NCBI RefSeq assembly: GCF_000698595.1
Contig: NZ_JFHC01000030.1
Location: forward strand, 1-64,000
Reading direction: 5' to 3'
Source of the DNA: Caballeronia glathei
GTDB taxonomy: Bacteria > Pseudomonadota > Gammaproteobacteria > Burkholderiales > Burkholderiaceae
DNA length: 64,000 nt
The position numbers and the translations under genes were made by a program. The notes under the pieces are model-generated. The model had not been told where the DNA came from. It was given only the letters and a program-made list of their open reading frames with translations, and made no database searches. Shown here piece by piece: positions 21,960 through 30,495 of the stretch; positions within the stretch are counted from its first letter, which is position 1; each line of letters begins with the position of its first letter.

Positions 21960-22286
21960 TTGAAGCCCCACATCCTCATCGTGTTGCCCTTGCTGGTTTC
22001 GTCGACGGTATTCGCGGCCGAGCGATACACCGAAGTCTGGAATCCGCCCGAGGCACAGGCTTCGAAGAGCAAGGCCAAGGCTCGCAATGTCGTGCCGGTG
22101 CAGACGAAGAAAAAGCGCAAGAGCATGACGACCGTCAAGAAGGTCGCCGACAAGACGTCCGTCGCGCAAACGGCCCCGGTGCCGCGCACAAAGACGGCGC
22201 CGAAGCAGTCGGAGCCGTCGTTGATCCTGCCGCGCAAGATCGGTCCGAACGGGCAGGTGCTGCGCGTGGCGTACCCGGGCGGCTGA
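21960..22286 (+). CDS. Small basic exported protein of unknown function
   Basis: 108 residues. A cleavable signal peptide (about 1-19, ending TVFA) is followed by AERYTEVWNPPE and a strongly basic stretch (about 36-62, many Lys, including KKKRK). The end, LILPRKIGPNGQVLRVAYP, looks structured. Start is TTG at 21960 with GGAG eight bases upstream. It follows the LexA-controlled 76-residue gene by 18 bases and ends at a strong two-way terminator, so both genes probably share one SOS-regulated transcript. No family recognised. Confidence 0.7.
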   Translation: MKPHILIVLPLLVSSTVFAAERYTEVWNPPEAQASKSKAKARNVVPVQTKKKRKSMTTVKKVADKTSVAQTAPVPRTKTAPKQSEPSLILPRKIGPNGQVLRVAYPGG

Positions 22287-22314
22287 TGCGCGACACGCAA
22301 TCCGCCAACGGTTG

Positions 22315-22354
22315 AAAGCAGAAGGGGCGCTCGAACGAGCGCCCCTTCTGCTTT
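22315..22354. terminator. Two-way terminator
   Basis: AAAGCAGAAGGGGCGCTCG pairs perfectly with its complement across a two-base loop, flanked by A and T runs (GCTTT). It lies between the exported-protein gene (plus) and the SDR gene (minus) and can serve both. Confidence 0.85.
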
Positions 22355-22369
22355 GACGGGTGCGGCCGA

Positions 22370-23158
22370 TCAGAACGCGGACCGCACCACGCCGCCGTCC
22401 ACGCGCAACGCCGCGCCGTTCGTCGCCGACGACGCTTCCGAGCACACGTAGACCACCATGTTCGCCACTTCCTCGGTGGTCGCGAAGCGCTTGATCAGCG
22501 AACTCGGCCGCGCCGTCTCGAAAAAGATCTTCTCGAACTCGGCGAACGATTTTCCGGCCGCCATTTTCGTCGCCATTTCGCTGACGCCTTCCGAATGCGT
22601 CGGCCCCGGCAGCACCGAATTGACGGTCACGCCCGTGCCCGCGCAGCTCTCCGCCAGTCCGCGCGACAGCGCGAGCTGCGCGGTCTTCGTCATGCCGTAG
22701 TGGATCATCTCGACCGGAATCTGAATGCCGCTCTCGCTGCTGATGAACACCACGCGGCCCCAGTTCTTCTCCTTCATCTTCGGCAGATATGCGCGCGACA
22801 GACGCACGCCGGACATCACGTTGACGTCGTAGAAGCGTTGCCAGTCCTCGTCGGGGATATCCTCGAACGGCTTCGGATCGAAGATGCCGAGGTTGTTCAC
22901 CAGCACGTCCACCGACGGATGGCGCGCGACGAGCGCATCGATGTCCTCGCGCCGCGACAGGTCGCCGGCGAAGCCTTCGAGCTTTGCGTCGGGTTGCTCC
23001 TTGCGAAGGAGCGCGAGCGCCTCGTCGACGGACTCCTGCGAGCGGCCATTGACGATCACGCGCGCGCCTTCGCGCGCGAGCCCCAGGGCGATTGCGAATC
23101 CGATGCCTTTCGTCGAGCCGGACACGAGCGCGAGTTTGTTGCCGAGGTGCAGGTTCAT
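22370..23158 (-). CDS. Short-chain dehydrogenase/reductase (SDR)
   Basis: 262-residue classical SDR with the Rossmann motif LVSGSTKGIGFAIA (residues 11-24), NNLG, catalytic serine region ISSESG and the YxxxK pair in HYGMTK. It ends with VDGGVVRSAF, typical of FabG-like reductases. It uses NAD(P)H and an alcohol or ketone of unknown identity. Start ATG 23158 has GAGGAG eight bases upstream; a longer frame exists without such a site. It is monocistronic. Confidence 0.92.
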   Translation of the reverse strand: MNLHLGNKLALVSGSTKGIGFAIALGLAREGARVIVNGRSQESVDEALALLRKEQPDAKLEGFAGDLSRREDIDALVARHPSVDVLVNNLGIFDPKPFEDIPDEDWQRFYDVNVMSGVRLSRAYLPKMKEKNWGRVVFISSESGIQIPVEMIHYGMTKTAQLALSRGLAESCAGTGVTVNSVLPGPTHSEGVSEMATKMAAGKSFAEFEKIFFETARPSSLIKRFATTEEVANMVVYVCSEASSATNGAALRVDGGVVRSAF

Positions 23159-23275
23159 CGATCGACTCCTCAAAAAAACGCACGGTTGACGGGCCGCGTC
23201 GCGGCCGGTCAACCGTGTCGTGATTAACGGTCAATCGAGGAAGTTAGCACCGTTCTCCACTTGGCGCAGCGCGCC

Positions 23276-23434
23276 CTACAGTCGTCCCATGAGCAGCAGG
23301 ACGATCACCACGATCAGCACGACGCCGAGAATCCCGCTCGGCCCGTAACCCCACGCCCGGCTGTGCGGCCAGGACGGAACGGCCCCGATCAGCAGCAGGA
23401 TCAGGATGATCAGCAAGATGGTTCCGATCGTCAT
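23276..23434 (-). CDS. DUF3309 family membrane mini-protein
   Basis: 52-residue protein: MTIGTILLIILILLLIGAVP, then SWPHSRAWGYGPSG, then a second membrane segment and MGRL. This two-helix hairpin with the WPHSxxWGYGPSG loop is the DUF3309 signature. It is an inner-membrane protein of unknown function. AAGGAG lies eight bases before ATG 23434. Confidence 0.9.
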   Translation of the reverse strand: MTIGTILLIILILLLIGAVPSWPHSRAWGYGPSGILGVVLIVVIVLLLMGRL

Positions 23435-23720
23435 TTCGACTTCTCCTTATTCAAAGACCGCAGGATTCGACGGCACTCGCGCGCGCTCCTTGTGGGCAAC
23501 GCCACGCCCCGCGGCGTCAGGTCCGACGCCGCGATGCCTCATGGTTGCGATCGACGACAAGGATTCAGCAAGCCCTGTGCCATGCGCCGGCAAGGCTTGT
23601 GCGAAAAGGGACGCGCGACGCGGGTCGCGGCGCGCGTCACGCGGGCAGGGAGAGGATCGGCAAGAATTGCATGCGGGCGAGAGCGTTTTGCAAGCTTCGC
23701 CGCGCGCAACGGTTCGAGAT

Positions 23721-25307
23721 TCAGAACAGGCTGCGGAACACCCAGAACAGCAGGCCCGCAAGCGCGATGGATACCGGCAGCGTCAGCACCCACGCCATCG
23801 CGAGGCTGCGCACCGTGCGCCATTGCAGGCCGGAGCCGTTCGCGGCCATCGTCCCCGCGACGCCGGAGGAGAGCACGTGCGTCGTGCTGACGGGCAGGCC
23901 GTAGGCGTCGGCGGCGCCGATCGTCAGCATCGCGACGAGCTCGGCCGACGCGCCCTGCCCGTAGGTCAGGTGCGTCTTGCCGATGCGCTCGCCGACCGTC
24001 ACGACGATCCGCTTCCAGCCGACCATCGTGCCGAGGCCGAGCGCGACGGCGACGGCCACCTTGACCCACGTGGGAATGAACTTCGTCGCGTGATCGAGCT
24101 GCGACTTGTAGTTGTGGAGGACCGCGGCGTCGTCGGCGGAGAAGGCGGGCGCATGCTGCTTGTCCATCAGGCGCAGCGCTTCCGAGGCGATGTACATGTC
24201 GTTGCGCACGTTGCTCACGCTGCCTTGCGGCACGCTTGCCATCGAGCCGCTCGGGCGGACCTGCGCGTCGATGCCCTCGACGACCTGCCTGAGCGCGATC
24301 ACCGTGTCCGGTCCGAGCGTCTTCGTCTGCACGTAGTGTTCGACATCGGCGCGCGGATCGGCAACCGGCGCCGCGCCGCCGGTGTTGCGCCCGAGCACTT
24401 CCGACGCGTGATGGCTCACCGAGAGGAACGTCTGCATCTCGCCGGCCGTGACGGCCTTGTTCAATGCGTAGGCGGTCGGCACGGTGCCGATCAGGATCAG
24501 CATGATGAGGCCCATGCCCTTCTGGCCGTCGTTCGATCCGTGCGCGAACGACACGCCGGTGCAGGTCAGGATCAGCAGGCAGCGAATCCAGAACGGCGGC
24601 GGCGTGTTCTTTTCGGGCTCCTTGTAGAGCGCCGGCACCCGCACCACGAGCTTGAGCACGTACAGCAGGAAGCCCGCCAGAATGAAGCCGATCAGCGGCG
24701 AGAACAGCAGCGACTTGCCGACCGACAGCGCCTGGCTCCAGTCGACGCCCGACGTGCCGTTCGTGCCGTGGAGCATCTGATTCATCAGCCCGACGCCGAT
24801 CACCGAACCGATCAGCGTATGCGAACTCGAAGAAGGTATGCCGAGCGCCCACGTGCCGAGGTTCCAGATGATCGCGGCGATCAGGAGCGCGAATACCATC
24901 GCGAAACCCTGCGACGAGCCGACGCCGATGATCAGCTCGACCGGCAGCAACTGGAGAATACCGAACGCGACCGCGCCGCTCGAGACCAGCACGCCGATGA
25001 AATTCCACGCGCCGGACCAGACGACAGCGAGGTTCGGCGTGAGCGAGTGGGTATAGATCACGGTTGCGACGGCGTTCGCGGTATCGTGGAAGCCGTTGAC
25101 GAATTCGAAGCCGAGCGCGATCAGGAGCGCGACGCCGAGCAGCACATACGGAAGGATCGACGCCTGCCGCACCGGTTCGAGGTCCTGCAGCAGATGGGTG
25201 ACGCAGTAAATGGCGCCAACGGCGATGATCAGCAGGAACAGCAGCAGCGCGAGCCGTTGCCCGGTCGAGCGGCCTTCTCGGGGCTTGGGAAAGGCGAGGT
25301 CGGTCAT
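23721..25307 (-). CDS. pit: Low-affinity inorganic phosphate transporter (Pit/PHO4 family)
   Basis: 528-residue inner-membrane transporter with about ten membrane segments. The two inverted Pit motifs are present: GFEFVNGFHDTANAVATVIYT near residue 70, and FAHGSNDGQKGMG in the second half. A large cytosolic loop separates the two halves. It carries metal-phosphate complexes with protons. ATG 25307 has AAGGA six bases upstream; the frame extends further but only as antisense of the neighbouring gene. It diverges from a CHAD-domain gene. Confidence 0.95.
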   Translation of the reverse strand: MTDLAFPKPREGRSTGQRLALLLFLLIIAVGAIYCVTHLLQDLEPVRQASILPYVLLGVALLIALGFEFVNGFHDTANAVATVIYTHSLTPNLAVVWSGAWNFIGVLVSSGAVAFGILQLLPVELIIGVGSSQGFAMVFALLIAAIIWNLGTWALGIPSSSSHTLIGSVIGVGLMNQMLHGTNGTSGVDWSQALSVGKSLLFSPLIGFILAGFLLYVLKLVVRVPALYKEPEKNTPPPFWIRCLLILTCTGVSFAHGSNDGQKGMGLIMLILIGTVPTAYALNKAVTAGEMQTFLSVSHHASEVLGRNTGGAAPVADPRADVEHYVQTKTLGPDTVIALRQVVEGIDAQVRPSGSMASVPQGSVSNVRNDMYIASEALRLMDKQHAPAFSADDAAVLHNYKSQLDHATKFIPTWVKVAVAVALGLGTMVGWKRIVVTVGERIGKTHLTYGQGASAELVAMLTIGAADAYGLPVSTTHVLSSGVAGTMAANGSGLQWRTVRSLAMAWVLTLPVSIALAGLLFWVFRSLF

Positions 25308-25463
25308 GGTACGTCCTTGGGTGGGCGTTGCGATGGGACGGCGCTTCCGGGTGCGGCGAACGGTCATGTTTGCATGCGCTTTGTGTCCCTTTGATGACGC
25401 GGCGGACCGCGCGAATTTGTCGGATCCAGGATCGGTGGCGGGCGCGTTTTTCTCGAGGTGTCT

Positions 25464-26939
25464 ATGACGGTGTGGCTGGAACTGGCGCTCTACGCATTGG
25501 ATGAACCTGCGGATCAGCTTGCCGCCGCGCTCGATTCGCTCGCGTCGTTCGGCGGCGCGAAGGGCGTGCGCATCGAGGTGTTCTCGCAGGAAATCGACAT
25601 CGGCGTGCCGGACTGGCAACTGAGCGTCGACACCGAAGGCGCCGCGCGCACCGTTCGCGCTGTCCACTGCATGCAGCCCGCCTTGCCCGGCCTGTCGCGC
25701 TATCGGGTATTCGCGCGGCCCGTGAGCGGCAGCACCGCCGAGTCGCTGCAGGATCTCATCGCGTCCGACGACGCCCTCGCGAAACCGCTGGCAAAAGCCG
25801 GGGACGCGCCGCGCGGCGCCGGGCGCGACATCCTGCGCATCGAATGGCGGGCGCAGATGAACGGCACGAGCATCCTCGCGAGACTCGAATCCGGACGCGG
25901 CGAGCGGGCGGCGCTGCGGCTCGCAGTGCCGCTTGCGGACGGCGCCGGCGCGCCGGAGTCGCCCGATGTGCCCGAATCGCTCGTCAGGCTCGCGTACGAA
26001 GTGATCGACCGCGCGCCGTTTTTCGTCGCGGCCCGCGACGCGCATGCCGCGAGCGCGGAGCCGGTGCATGCGTCGAAGCTCGATCTGCCGCTCGACGCGA
26101 CGCCGCGCGAGGCGTTCGCGGCGATCCTGGCATCGGTGGCGTCGCACTGGTTCGGCAACGACTTCGCGGGGCGCACGTCGCTCGATGTCGAGCATGTGCA
26201 TCAATTGCGCGTCGCGCAGCGGCGGCTCAGGACGGCGCTCAAGATATTTCCCGAATACGTCGACGACGCGTGGAACGAGACCATCGCGCCCGACCTGAAA
26301 TGGTTCGGCGGCGTGCTCGCCGACGCCCGCGACTGGGACGTCTTCACCGATACGACGCTCCCCGCGTATGCCGGCGCCGACGATGATCCCGAATCGTGGC
26401 GGCCCGCGATCGACGCCGCGGACGCACGCCGCCGCGCGGCTCGCGAGGCGGCTCGCGAGGCGCTGCATTCGAAGCGCTACACGCGGCTCACGCTGCATTT
26501 CATCGCGTGGCTCGCGCGTCTCGCGATGCGCGGCGGCGACGAGTCCGCGACGCTTGCGCACTACGCGCGCAGGCGCATCCGCAAGCAGTTCCGGAAGATC
26601 GAGGGCGTGCCAGACTTGACGACGCTCGATGCGCACGCGCGGCACCGCGTGCGCATCCACGCCAAGCGCCTGCGCTATGCGCTCGAATTCTTCCGCTCGC
26701 TCACGACGCAGCGCACGCGCGACAAGGTGGCGAGGCAGCTCGGACGCCTGCAGACGGTGCTCGGCGAAGCGAACGACGCCGCCGTCGCCGCGCAGCGTCT
26801 TGCGCGCATCGCCGAGGCAACCGATTACCAGCGCGGATTCGCGCGCGCCTGGGCCGCCGCGGCGCAACGGCGCGACGCGGAGGAAGGCGAGCGCGTGCTG
26901 CGCTCGGTCGGACGTCCGCGCGTGAGGGCGTCGCTATAA
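25464..26939 (+). CDS. CHAD-domain protein
   Basis: 491 residues. The CHAD domain occupies about 215-480 as two four-helix bundles rich in conserved His and basic residues (VHQLRVAQRRLRTALKIFPEY, HARHRVRIHAKRLRYALEFF). CHAD domains are known to bind polyphosphate. The first about 200 residues resemble a degraded CYTH-like half, without the ExExK triphosphatase signature. Start ATG 25464 follows a GAGG. It diverges from the phosphate transporter across 156 bases, which suggests a joint role in phosphate/polyphosphate handling; that link is an inference. Confidence 0.87.
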   Translation: MTVWLELALYALDEPADQLAAALDSLASFGGAKGVRIEVFSQEIDIGVPDWQLSVDTEGAARTVRAVHCMQPALPGLSRYRVFARPVSGSTAESLQDLIASDDALAKPLAKAGDAPRGAGRDILRIEWRAQMNGTSILARLESGRGERAALRLAVPLADGAGAPESPDVPESLVRLAYEVIDRAPFFVAARDAHAASAEPVHASKLDLPLDATPREAFAAILASVASHWFGNDFAGRTSLDVEHVHQLRVAQRRLRTALKIFPEYVDDAWNETIAPDLKWFGGVLADARDWDVFTDTTLPAYAGADDDPESWRPAIDAADARRRAAREAAREALHSKRYTRLTLHFIAWLARLAMRGGDESATLAHYARRRIRKQFRKIEGVPDLTTLDAHARHRVRIHAKRLRYALEFFRSLTTQRTRDKVARQLGRLQTVLGEANDAAVAAQRLARIAEATDYQRGFARAWAAAAQRRDAEEGERVLRSVGRPRVRASL

Positions 26940-27004
26940 TCGGCGCGAACTCCGTCACCGCCATCGTCACCGCGCCGTCTGGCGCATTCCTTCAGCGCCG
27001 AACC

Positions 27005-27835
27005 ATGACCCACCCGACCCACCCGACCCGCCCGTCCCGCGACCCGCTCGAAGTCGGCGGCTCCGTATGGCTGCAAAGCGGCACGCAGACACTCGGCGGC
27101 GCGGCGCGCATCGCGCTGCTCGCGGCGATCCGCGAAACCGGCTCGATCACGGGCGCGGCGAAGGCGGTCGGCATGAGCTACAAGGCGGCGTGGGACGCGA
27201 TCGACACCATGAACAATCTCGCGGGCGAGCCGCTCGTCGTGCGCGCGAGCGGCGGCAAGGGCGGCGGCGGCACGACGCTGACCGCGCCGGCGCTGCGCCT
27301 GATCGAAACGTTCCGCACGATCGAGCGCGAGCATCGCAGGTTTCTTGAACGCGCGGGGGCAGCGATAGAAGGCTTCGCGGCGGACTGGCAACTCATCGGA
27401 AGAATCGGCATGCGCACGAGCGCGCGCAATCAGCTGGCCGGCAAGGTGACGAGGGTGACGCGCGGCGCGGTCAACGACGAGGTCGAACTCGCGCTCGCAG
27501 GCGGGCAGGCGATCGTCGCCGTGCTCACGCACGAGAGCACCGAAGCGCTCGGTCTCACGCCGGGCAGCGACGCGTTCGCGCTCATCAAGGCGTCGTGGGT
27601 GCTGCTGATGGCGGATGAGCCGGCCCGGCTGTCCGCGCGCAACCAGCTGCGCGGAACCGTCTCGCGCGTGACGCGGGGCGCCGTGAACGCGGAGGTGTCG
27701 CTCGCGCTCGACGAATCGACGACGGTCACGGCCGTCATCACCAATCAGAGCCTCGATATGCTCGCGCTTTCCGAGGGCGAGCGGGCTGTCGCGGTGTTCA
27801 AGGCGTCGAGCGTGATTCTCGGTGTGAACGACTGA
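27005..27835 (+). CDS. modE: Molybdate-dependent regulator ModE
   Basis: 276 residues. The N-terminal winged helix (about 20-130) has the ModE signature AIRETGSITGAAKAVGMSYKAAWDAIDTMNNL. Two molybdate-binding Mop/TOBE domains follow as internal repeats: SARNQLAGKVTRVTRGAVND (about 139) and SARNQLRGTVSRVTRGAVNA (about 209). When molybdate is bound, ModE represses mod transport genes and can activate molybdoenzyme genes. No mod transport genes are in this window, which is unusual but not rare. The start lacks a clear ribosome-binding site. Confidence 0.94.
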   Translation: MTHPTHPTRPSRDPLEVGGSVWLQSGTQTLGGAARIALLAAIRETGSITGAAKAVGMSYKAAWDAIDTMNNLAGEPLVVRASGGKGGGGTTLTAPALRLIETFRTIEREHRRFLERAGAAIEGFAADWQLIGRIGMRTSARNQLAGKVTRVTRGAVNDEVELALAGGQAIVAVLTHESTEALGLTPGSDAFALIKASWVLLMADEPARLSARNQLRGTVSRVTRGAVNAEVSLALDESTTVTAVITNQSLDMLALSEGERAVAVFKASSVILGVND

Positions 27836-27858
27836 CGCGCTGCAAAAGCGCCGCGCGT

Positions 27859-28542
27859 TCAGACGATTGCGGGATGCGTGAGAGGCGCGTCGGTGCGGCG
27901 CGTAGGCGTGTAGTGGCGCTCGGCCTTCCAGCGCGCGCGCACGTACGGGCGCTCGTGTCCCGACAAGTGGAGCGCGATTTCGGTGATCCAGTGCTGCGTG
28001 GGCACCGGAATGCCGTGCAGCGTGATCGCGACCAGCGCGAGGCTGGCCGCGACGGGCGTCGCCGACAGCTTGCCCGCCTCCGCCTGCCAGGCGAGCCGCG
28101 CGAACAGCAGCGCGACGATCGCGCCGAGCCCGCAGCCCGCGACGACCTCCGATATCGAGTGCGCGTTCAGCACGATCCGCGACACGCCCACCACCACGCC
28201 GGCGACGAGCCCGAGCAGCACGCCCGACGCGCGGATCGCCGAGCGCGCAGGCAACAGCGCGACGAAGAGGGCGACCGGCAGGACGGCGGTGGCGACCATC
28301 GCGTGCCCGCTGATGCCGGTGAAATCCCAGTCGCGCAGGCCGATGCCCCAGCCCAGGAAGGCGATTTTCGTGAGGCAGACGGCGCCGCTCGCGGCGGCGA
28401 GGAGCGCGAGCCAGCTGCACGCGTAGCGCCACGGATAGCCGAATGCGAGCCATGCGGCAGCGGCGAGCGCGAGCGGAATCATCACGCCGACGCTGCCGAG
28501 CGCGGTAATCGAAAGCCAGAGCGAAAGCGGGAAATCGGGCAT
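27859..28542 (-). CDS. PAP2-family membrane phosphatase
   Basis: 227-residue membrane protein with about six hydrophobic segments and the PAP2 core motifs SGHAMVATAV and SRIVLNAHSISEVVAG, in which the His residues are catalytic. The first PAP2 motif (K-x6-RP) is imperfect (KIAFLGWGIGLRDWD). It probably dephosphorylates a lipid phosphate or undecaprenyl pyrophosphate outside the cytoplasm; the substrate is unknown. It converges with modE. Confidence 0.87.
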   Translation of the reverse strand: MPDFPLSLWLSITALGSVGVMIPLALAAAAWLAFGYPWRYACSWLALLAAASGAVCLTKIAFLGWGIGLRDWDFTGISGHAMVATAVLPVALFVALLPARSAIRASGVLLGLVAGVVVGVSRIVLNAHSISEVVAGCGLGAIVALLFARLAWQAEAGKLSATPVAASLALVAITLHGIPVPTQHWITEIALHLSGHERPYVRARWKAERHYTPTRRTDAPLTHPAIV

Positions 28543-28886
28543 TTACGTTGGATTCGGGACGGGAACGAACGTTGCTGCAACGCGGTAACGCGCGGCCGCC
28601 GACAGGCTCGCCGGACGTGCGGCCGGCGGCGCGTTGACGGGACTCGACAGTATAACGGTCTAAGTCTTTGCTGAATTTTCCCCCAACGATCGCAGGCTTG
28701 GTCGATAAATTGTCGCTAATTTCTGCCATATAACGGCAATTTTCTTTATTACTCGATATTAATCCGCATCTTGCAACAAAGGCGTGCGCCCAACGGCGCC
28801 CGAACGATGTTATTGTGCATCGCACAACCTGAGGCGCGTGCTGGATGTCGCGCCGTCCGATCTGCAAGTTTGTGGAGGCACTTTCG
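28543..28886. other. Divergent intergenic region, PAP2 / esterase
   Basis: 344 bases without a gene. It contains an AT-rich patch (28660-28770) and one perfect inverted repeat, TTGTGC-ATC-GCACAA (28813-28827), listed separately. I see no RNA gene in it. Confidence 0.6.
28813..28827. promoter_or_regulatory. Perfect inverted repeat upstream of the PHB-depolymerase-like gene
   Basis: TTGTGC-ATC-GCACAA, six-base arms with a three-base spacer, lies 60 bases upstream of the ATG at 28887. Such symmetry fits a dimeric repressor. A polyhydroxyalkanoate regulator such as PhaR would make sense given the gene, but that is a guess. Confidence 0.5.
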
Positions 28887-30053
28887 ATGCCAAAAAGTCT
28901 GACCAACCTCTGGCTGCGCGGTTTGCGCCGGCTGATTTCGAGCAATACCGAACCGCTGCGCGCGCCGAAGACCCGCGCCCCTGCGAAACCGAAGCGCGCC
29001 AAGACGGCGAAGCCGGTGCAACCGGTGAAACCGGCGAGCGCGCCCAAAGCGGCGCCGGCCCAGCGTTCGGCCACCCGGCCCGTCCCGCACGAATCGCGGG
29101 TGCGGCCCCGCGCCTCGGCGTGGGCGCGCGGAAAGTGGGCACGCTCGTTTCATTCCGCGCCGCCGACGGCCGGCCGCTTCGTCAATCACCTGTCGTACGC
29201 GCTCTATCTGCCGCCCGGCGCGGCGCTCGAACGCATGCCGCTCGTCGTGATGCTGCACGGCTGCAAGCAGAACGCCGATCAATTCGCGCAGGGCACGCGC
29301 ATCAACCTGCTCGCCGACCGTTACGGCTTTGCCGTCCTGTATCCCGAGCAATCGAAGCACGAGCACGCGCACCGCTGCTGGCGCTGGTACGACGAATCGG
29401 GCGCCGCGGGCGGCGGCGAGGCGGCGTCGGTCGTGTCGCTGGTGAAGGCGGTCGTCGCCCAGCACCGGCTCGACGGTGAGCGCGTGTATCTCGCCGGAAT
29501 GTCGGCGGGTGCGGGCCTGGCTGCGCTTTTGGCGGTGCGCTATCCGTCGGTGTTCGCGGCCGTGGGGCTGCATTCGGGCGTGGTCTTCGGCGAGGCGCAC
29601 TCCGCGATCAGCGCAATGGACGTCATGCGGCGCGGCAGCCGCAGCGACCCGGTTGCGCTGATCGATGCCGCCGTCGATGTCCGCAGCTACCCCGGCATGC
29701 CGGCGGTCATCGTGCATGGCGAACTGGATTCGGTGGTCGCGTCGGCGAATGCGGATCAGCTGACGTCGCAATTTCTGCGGCTCAACGGCTTCATCGACGC
29801 CACGGGTGCGCGCCGCGCCGGGGAAACGCGGGAAGAGGTGCAGCCGGACGGCGTCGTACGGGACTTCGTGAAGAGCGGGCGCCGCGTGGTGAAGACCTGC
29901 ATCGTGCGTGGACTCGGCCATTCGTGGGCCGGCGGCGACGATACGGTCGCGTTCCATTCATCGAAGGGGCCGGACTCCGCGGCCGTGATGTGGGATTTCT
30001 TCAAGCATCAGCGGCGCCTGAAGCAGGGCAGCCCCGACGAACTGCTCGCCTGA
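28887..30053 (+). CDS. PHB-depolymerase-family esterase
   Basis: 388-residue alpha/beta hydrolase of the LpqC/esterase_PHB family. The oxyanion region is VVMLHGCKQNADQFAQGTR, and the lipase box is AGMSAGAG with nucleophile S206. Later GELDSVV and GLGHSWAGGD supply the Asp and His. There is no signal peptide; the first about 70 residues are Lys/Pro/Ala-rich and probably disordered. An intracellular polyhydroxybutyrate or feruloyl-type esterase role is likely. I choose ATG 28887 because GGAGG lies eight bases upstream; the upstream ATG at 28845 has none. Confidence 0.9.
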   Translation: MPKSLTNLWLRGLRRLISSNTEPLRAPKTRAPAKPKRAKTAKPVQPVKPASAPKAAPAQRSATRPVPHESRVRPRASAWARGKWARSFHSAPPTAGRFVNHLSYALYLPPGAALERMPLVVMLHGCKQNADQFAQGTRINLLADRYGFAVLYPEQSKHEHAHRCWRWYDESGAAGGGEAASVVSLVKAVVAQHRLDGERVYLAGMSAGAGLAALLAVRYPSVFAAVGLHSGVVFGEAHSAISAMDVMRRGSRSDPVALIDAAVDVRSYPGMPAVIVHGELDSVVASANADQLTSQFLRLNGFIDATGARRAGETREEVQPDGVVRDFVKSGRRVVKTCIVRGLGHSWAGGDDTVAFHSSKGPDSAAVMWDFFKHQRRLKQGSPDELLA

Positions 30054-30128
30054 CGGTCTTCCAGCGCGACCGGTGTTGCAATTTTGCGTTTGGGATCAGC
30101 GCACTAAAGCAAAGGAGTGGTGTTTGAT

Positions 30129-30168
30129 TAGGGAATACCCTATACTGTGTCCATTGTAGGTAATTACC
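30129..30168. promoter_or_regulatory. Paired palindromes in the DUF3563 promoter
   Basis: TAGGG-AATA-CCCTA (30129-30142) and, 16 bases on, GGTAATTACC (30159-30168, within TAGGTAATTACCCT) form two similar inverted repeats with TAGG/CC arms. The first overlaps a possible -10 (TATACT, 30141-30146). They fit a repressor binding twice ahead of the gene at 30187. Confidence 0.5.
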
Positions 30169-30186
30169 CTGATTCCGGAGGTCCCC

Positions 30187-30360
30187 ATGTATCTGCTTAG
30201 CCAGCTCTTCCTTTTCCTGACCAAGTCGTTCGACCAGCGCGAAAAGGAACGCGACGACGCCTATCTGGCAGAAGCCACCGACATCTACGATCTCGAATAT
30301 CGTATGAAGAAGCTGGACCGCCGTGCTTCGCCGCGTCATCCGTCGTGGCTTTCGCAGTAA
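30187..30360 (+). CDS. DUF3563 family mini-protein
   Basis: 57 residues: a hydrophobic start (MYLLSQLFLFLTKS), then a charged amphipathic helix (REKERDDAYLAEATDIYDLEYRMKKLDRR). This is the DUF3563 pattern common in Burkholderiaceae. Function unknown; the short hydrophobic start could attach it to the membrane. GGAGG lies five bases before the ATG. The promoter carries paired palindromes, so it is probably regulated. Confidence 0.9.
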   Translation: MYLLSQLFLFLTKSFDQREKERDDAYLAEATDIYDLEYRMKKLDRRASPRHPSWLSQ

Positions 30361-30495
30361 GCATCAGGCGCCTTCAGGCGCGGCGCTTCACATCGAGCGC
30401 ATGTTGAACGCAAATGCCGGCTTCCCAGCCGGCATTTGCGTTTCTGGCACGGGCGACGAAAACCGGGCCGACCTCAGCCCGGCTTTGGCCCAGCG

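Noticed and set aside
25308..26867. Long upstream extension of the phosphate transporter frame
   Set aside because: It is antisense to the CHAD gene and lacks a ribosome-binding site; the transporter begins at 25307 with AAGGA and the normal Pit N-terminus.
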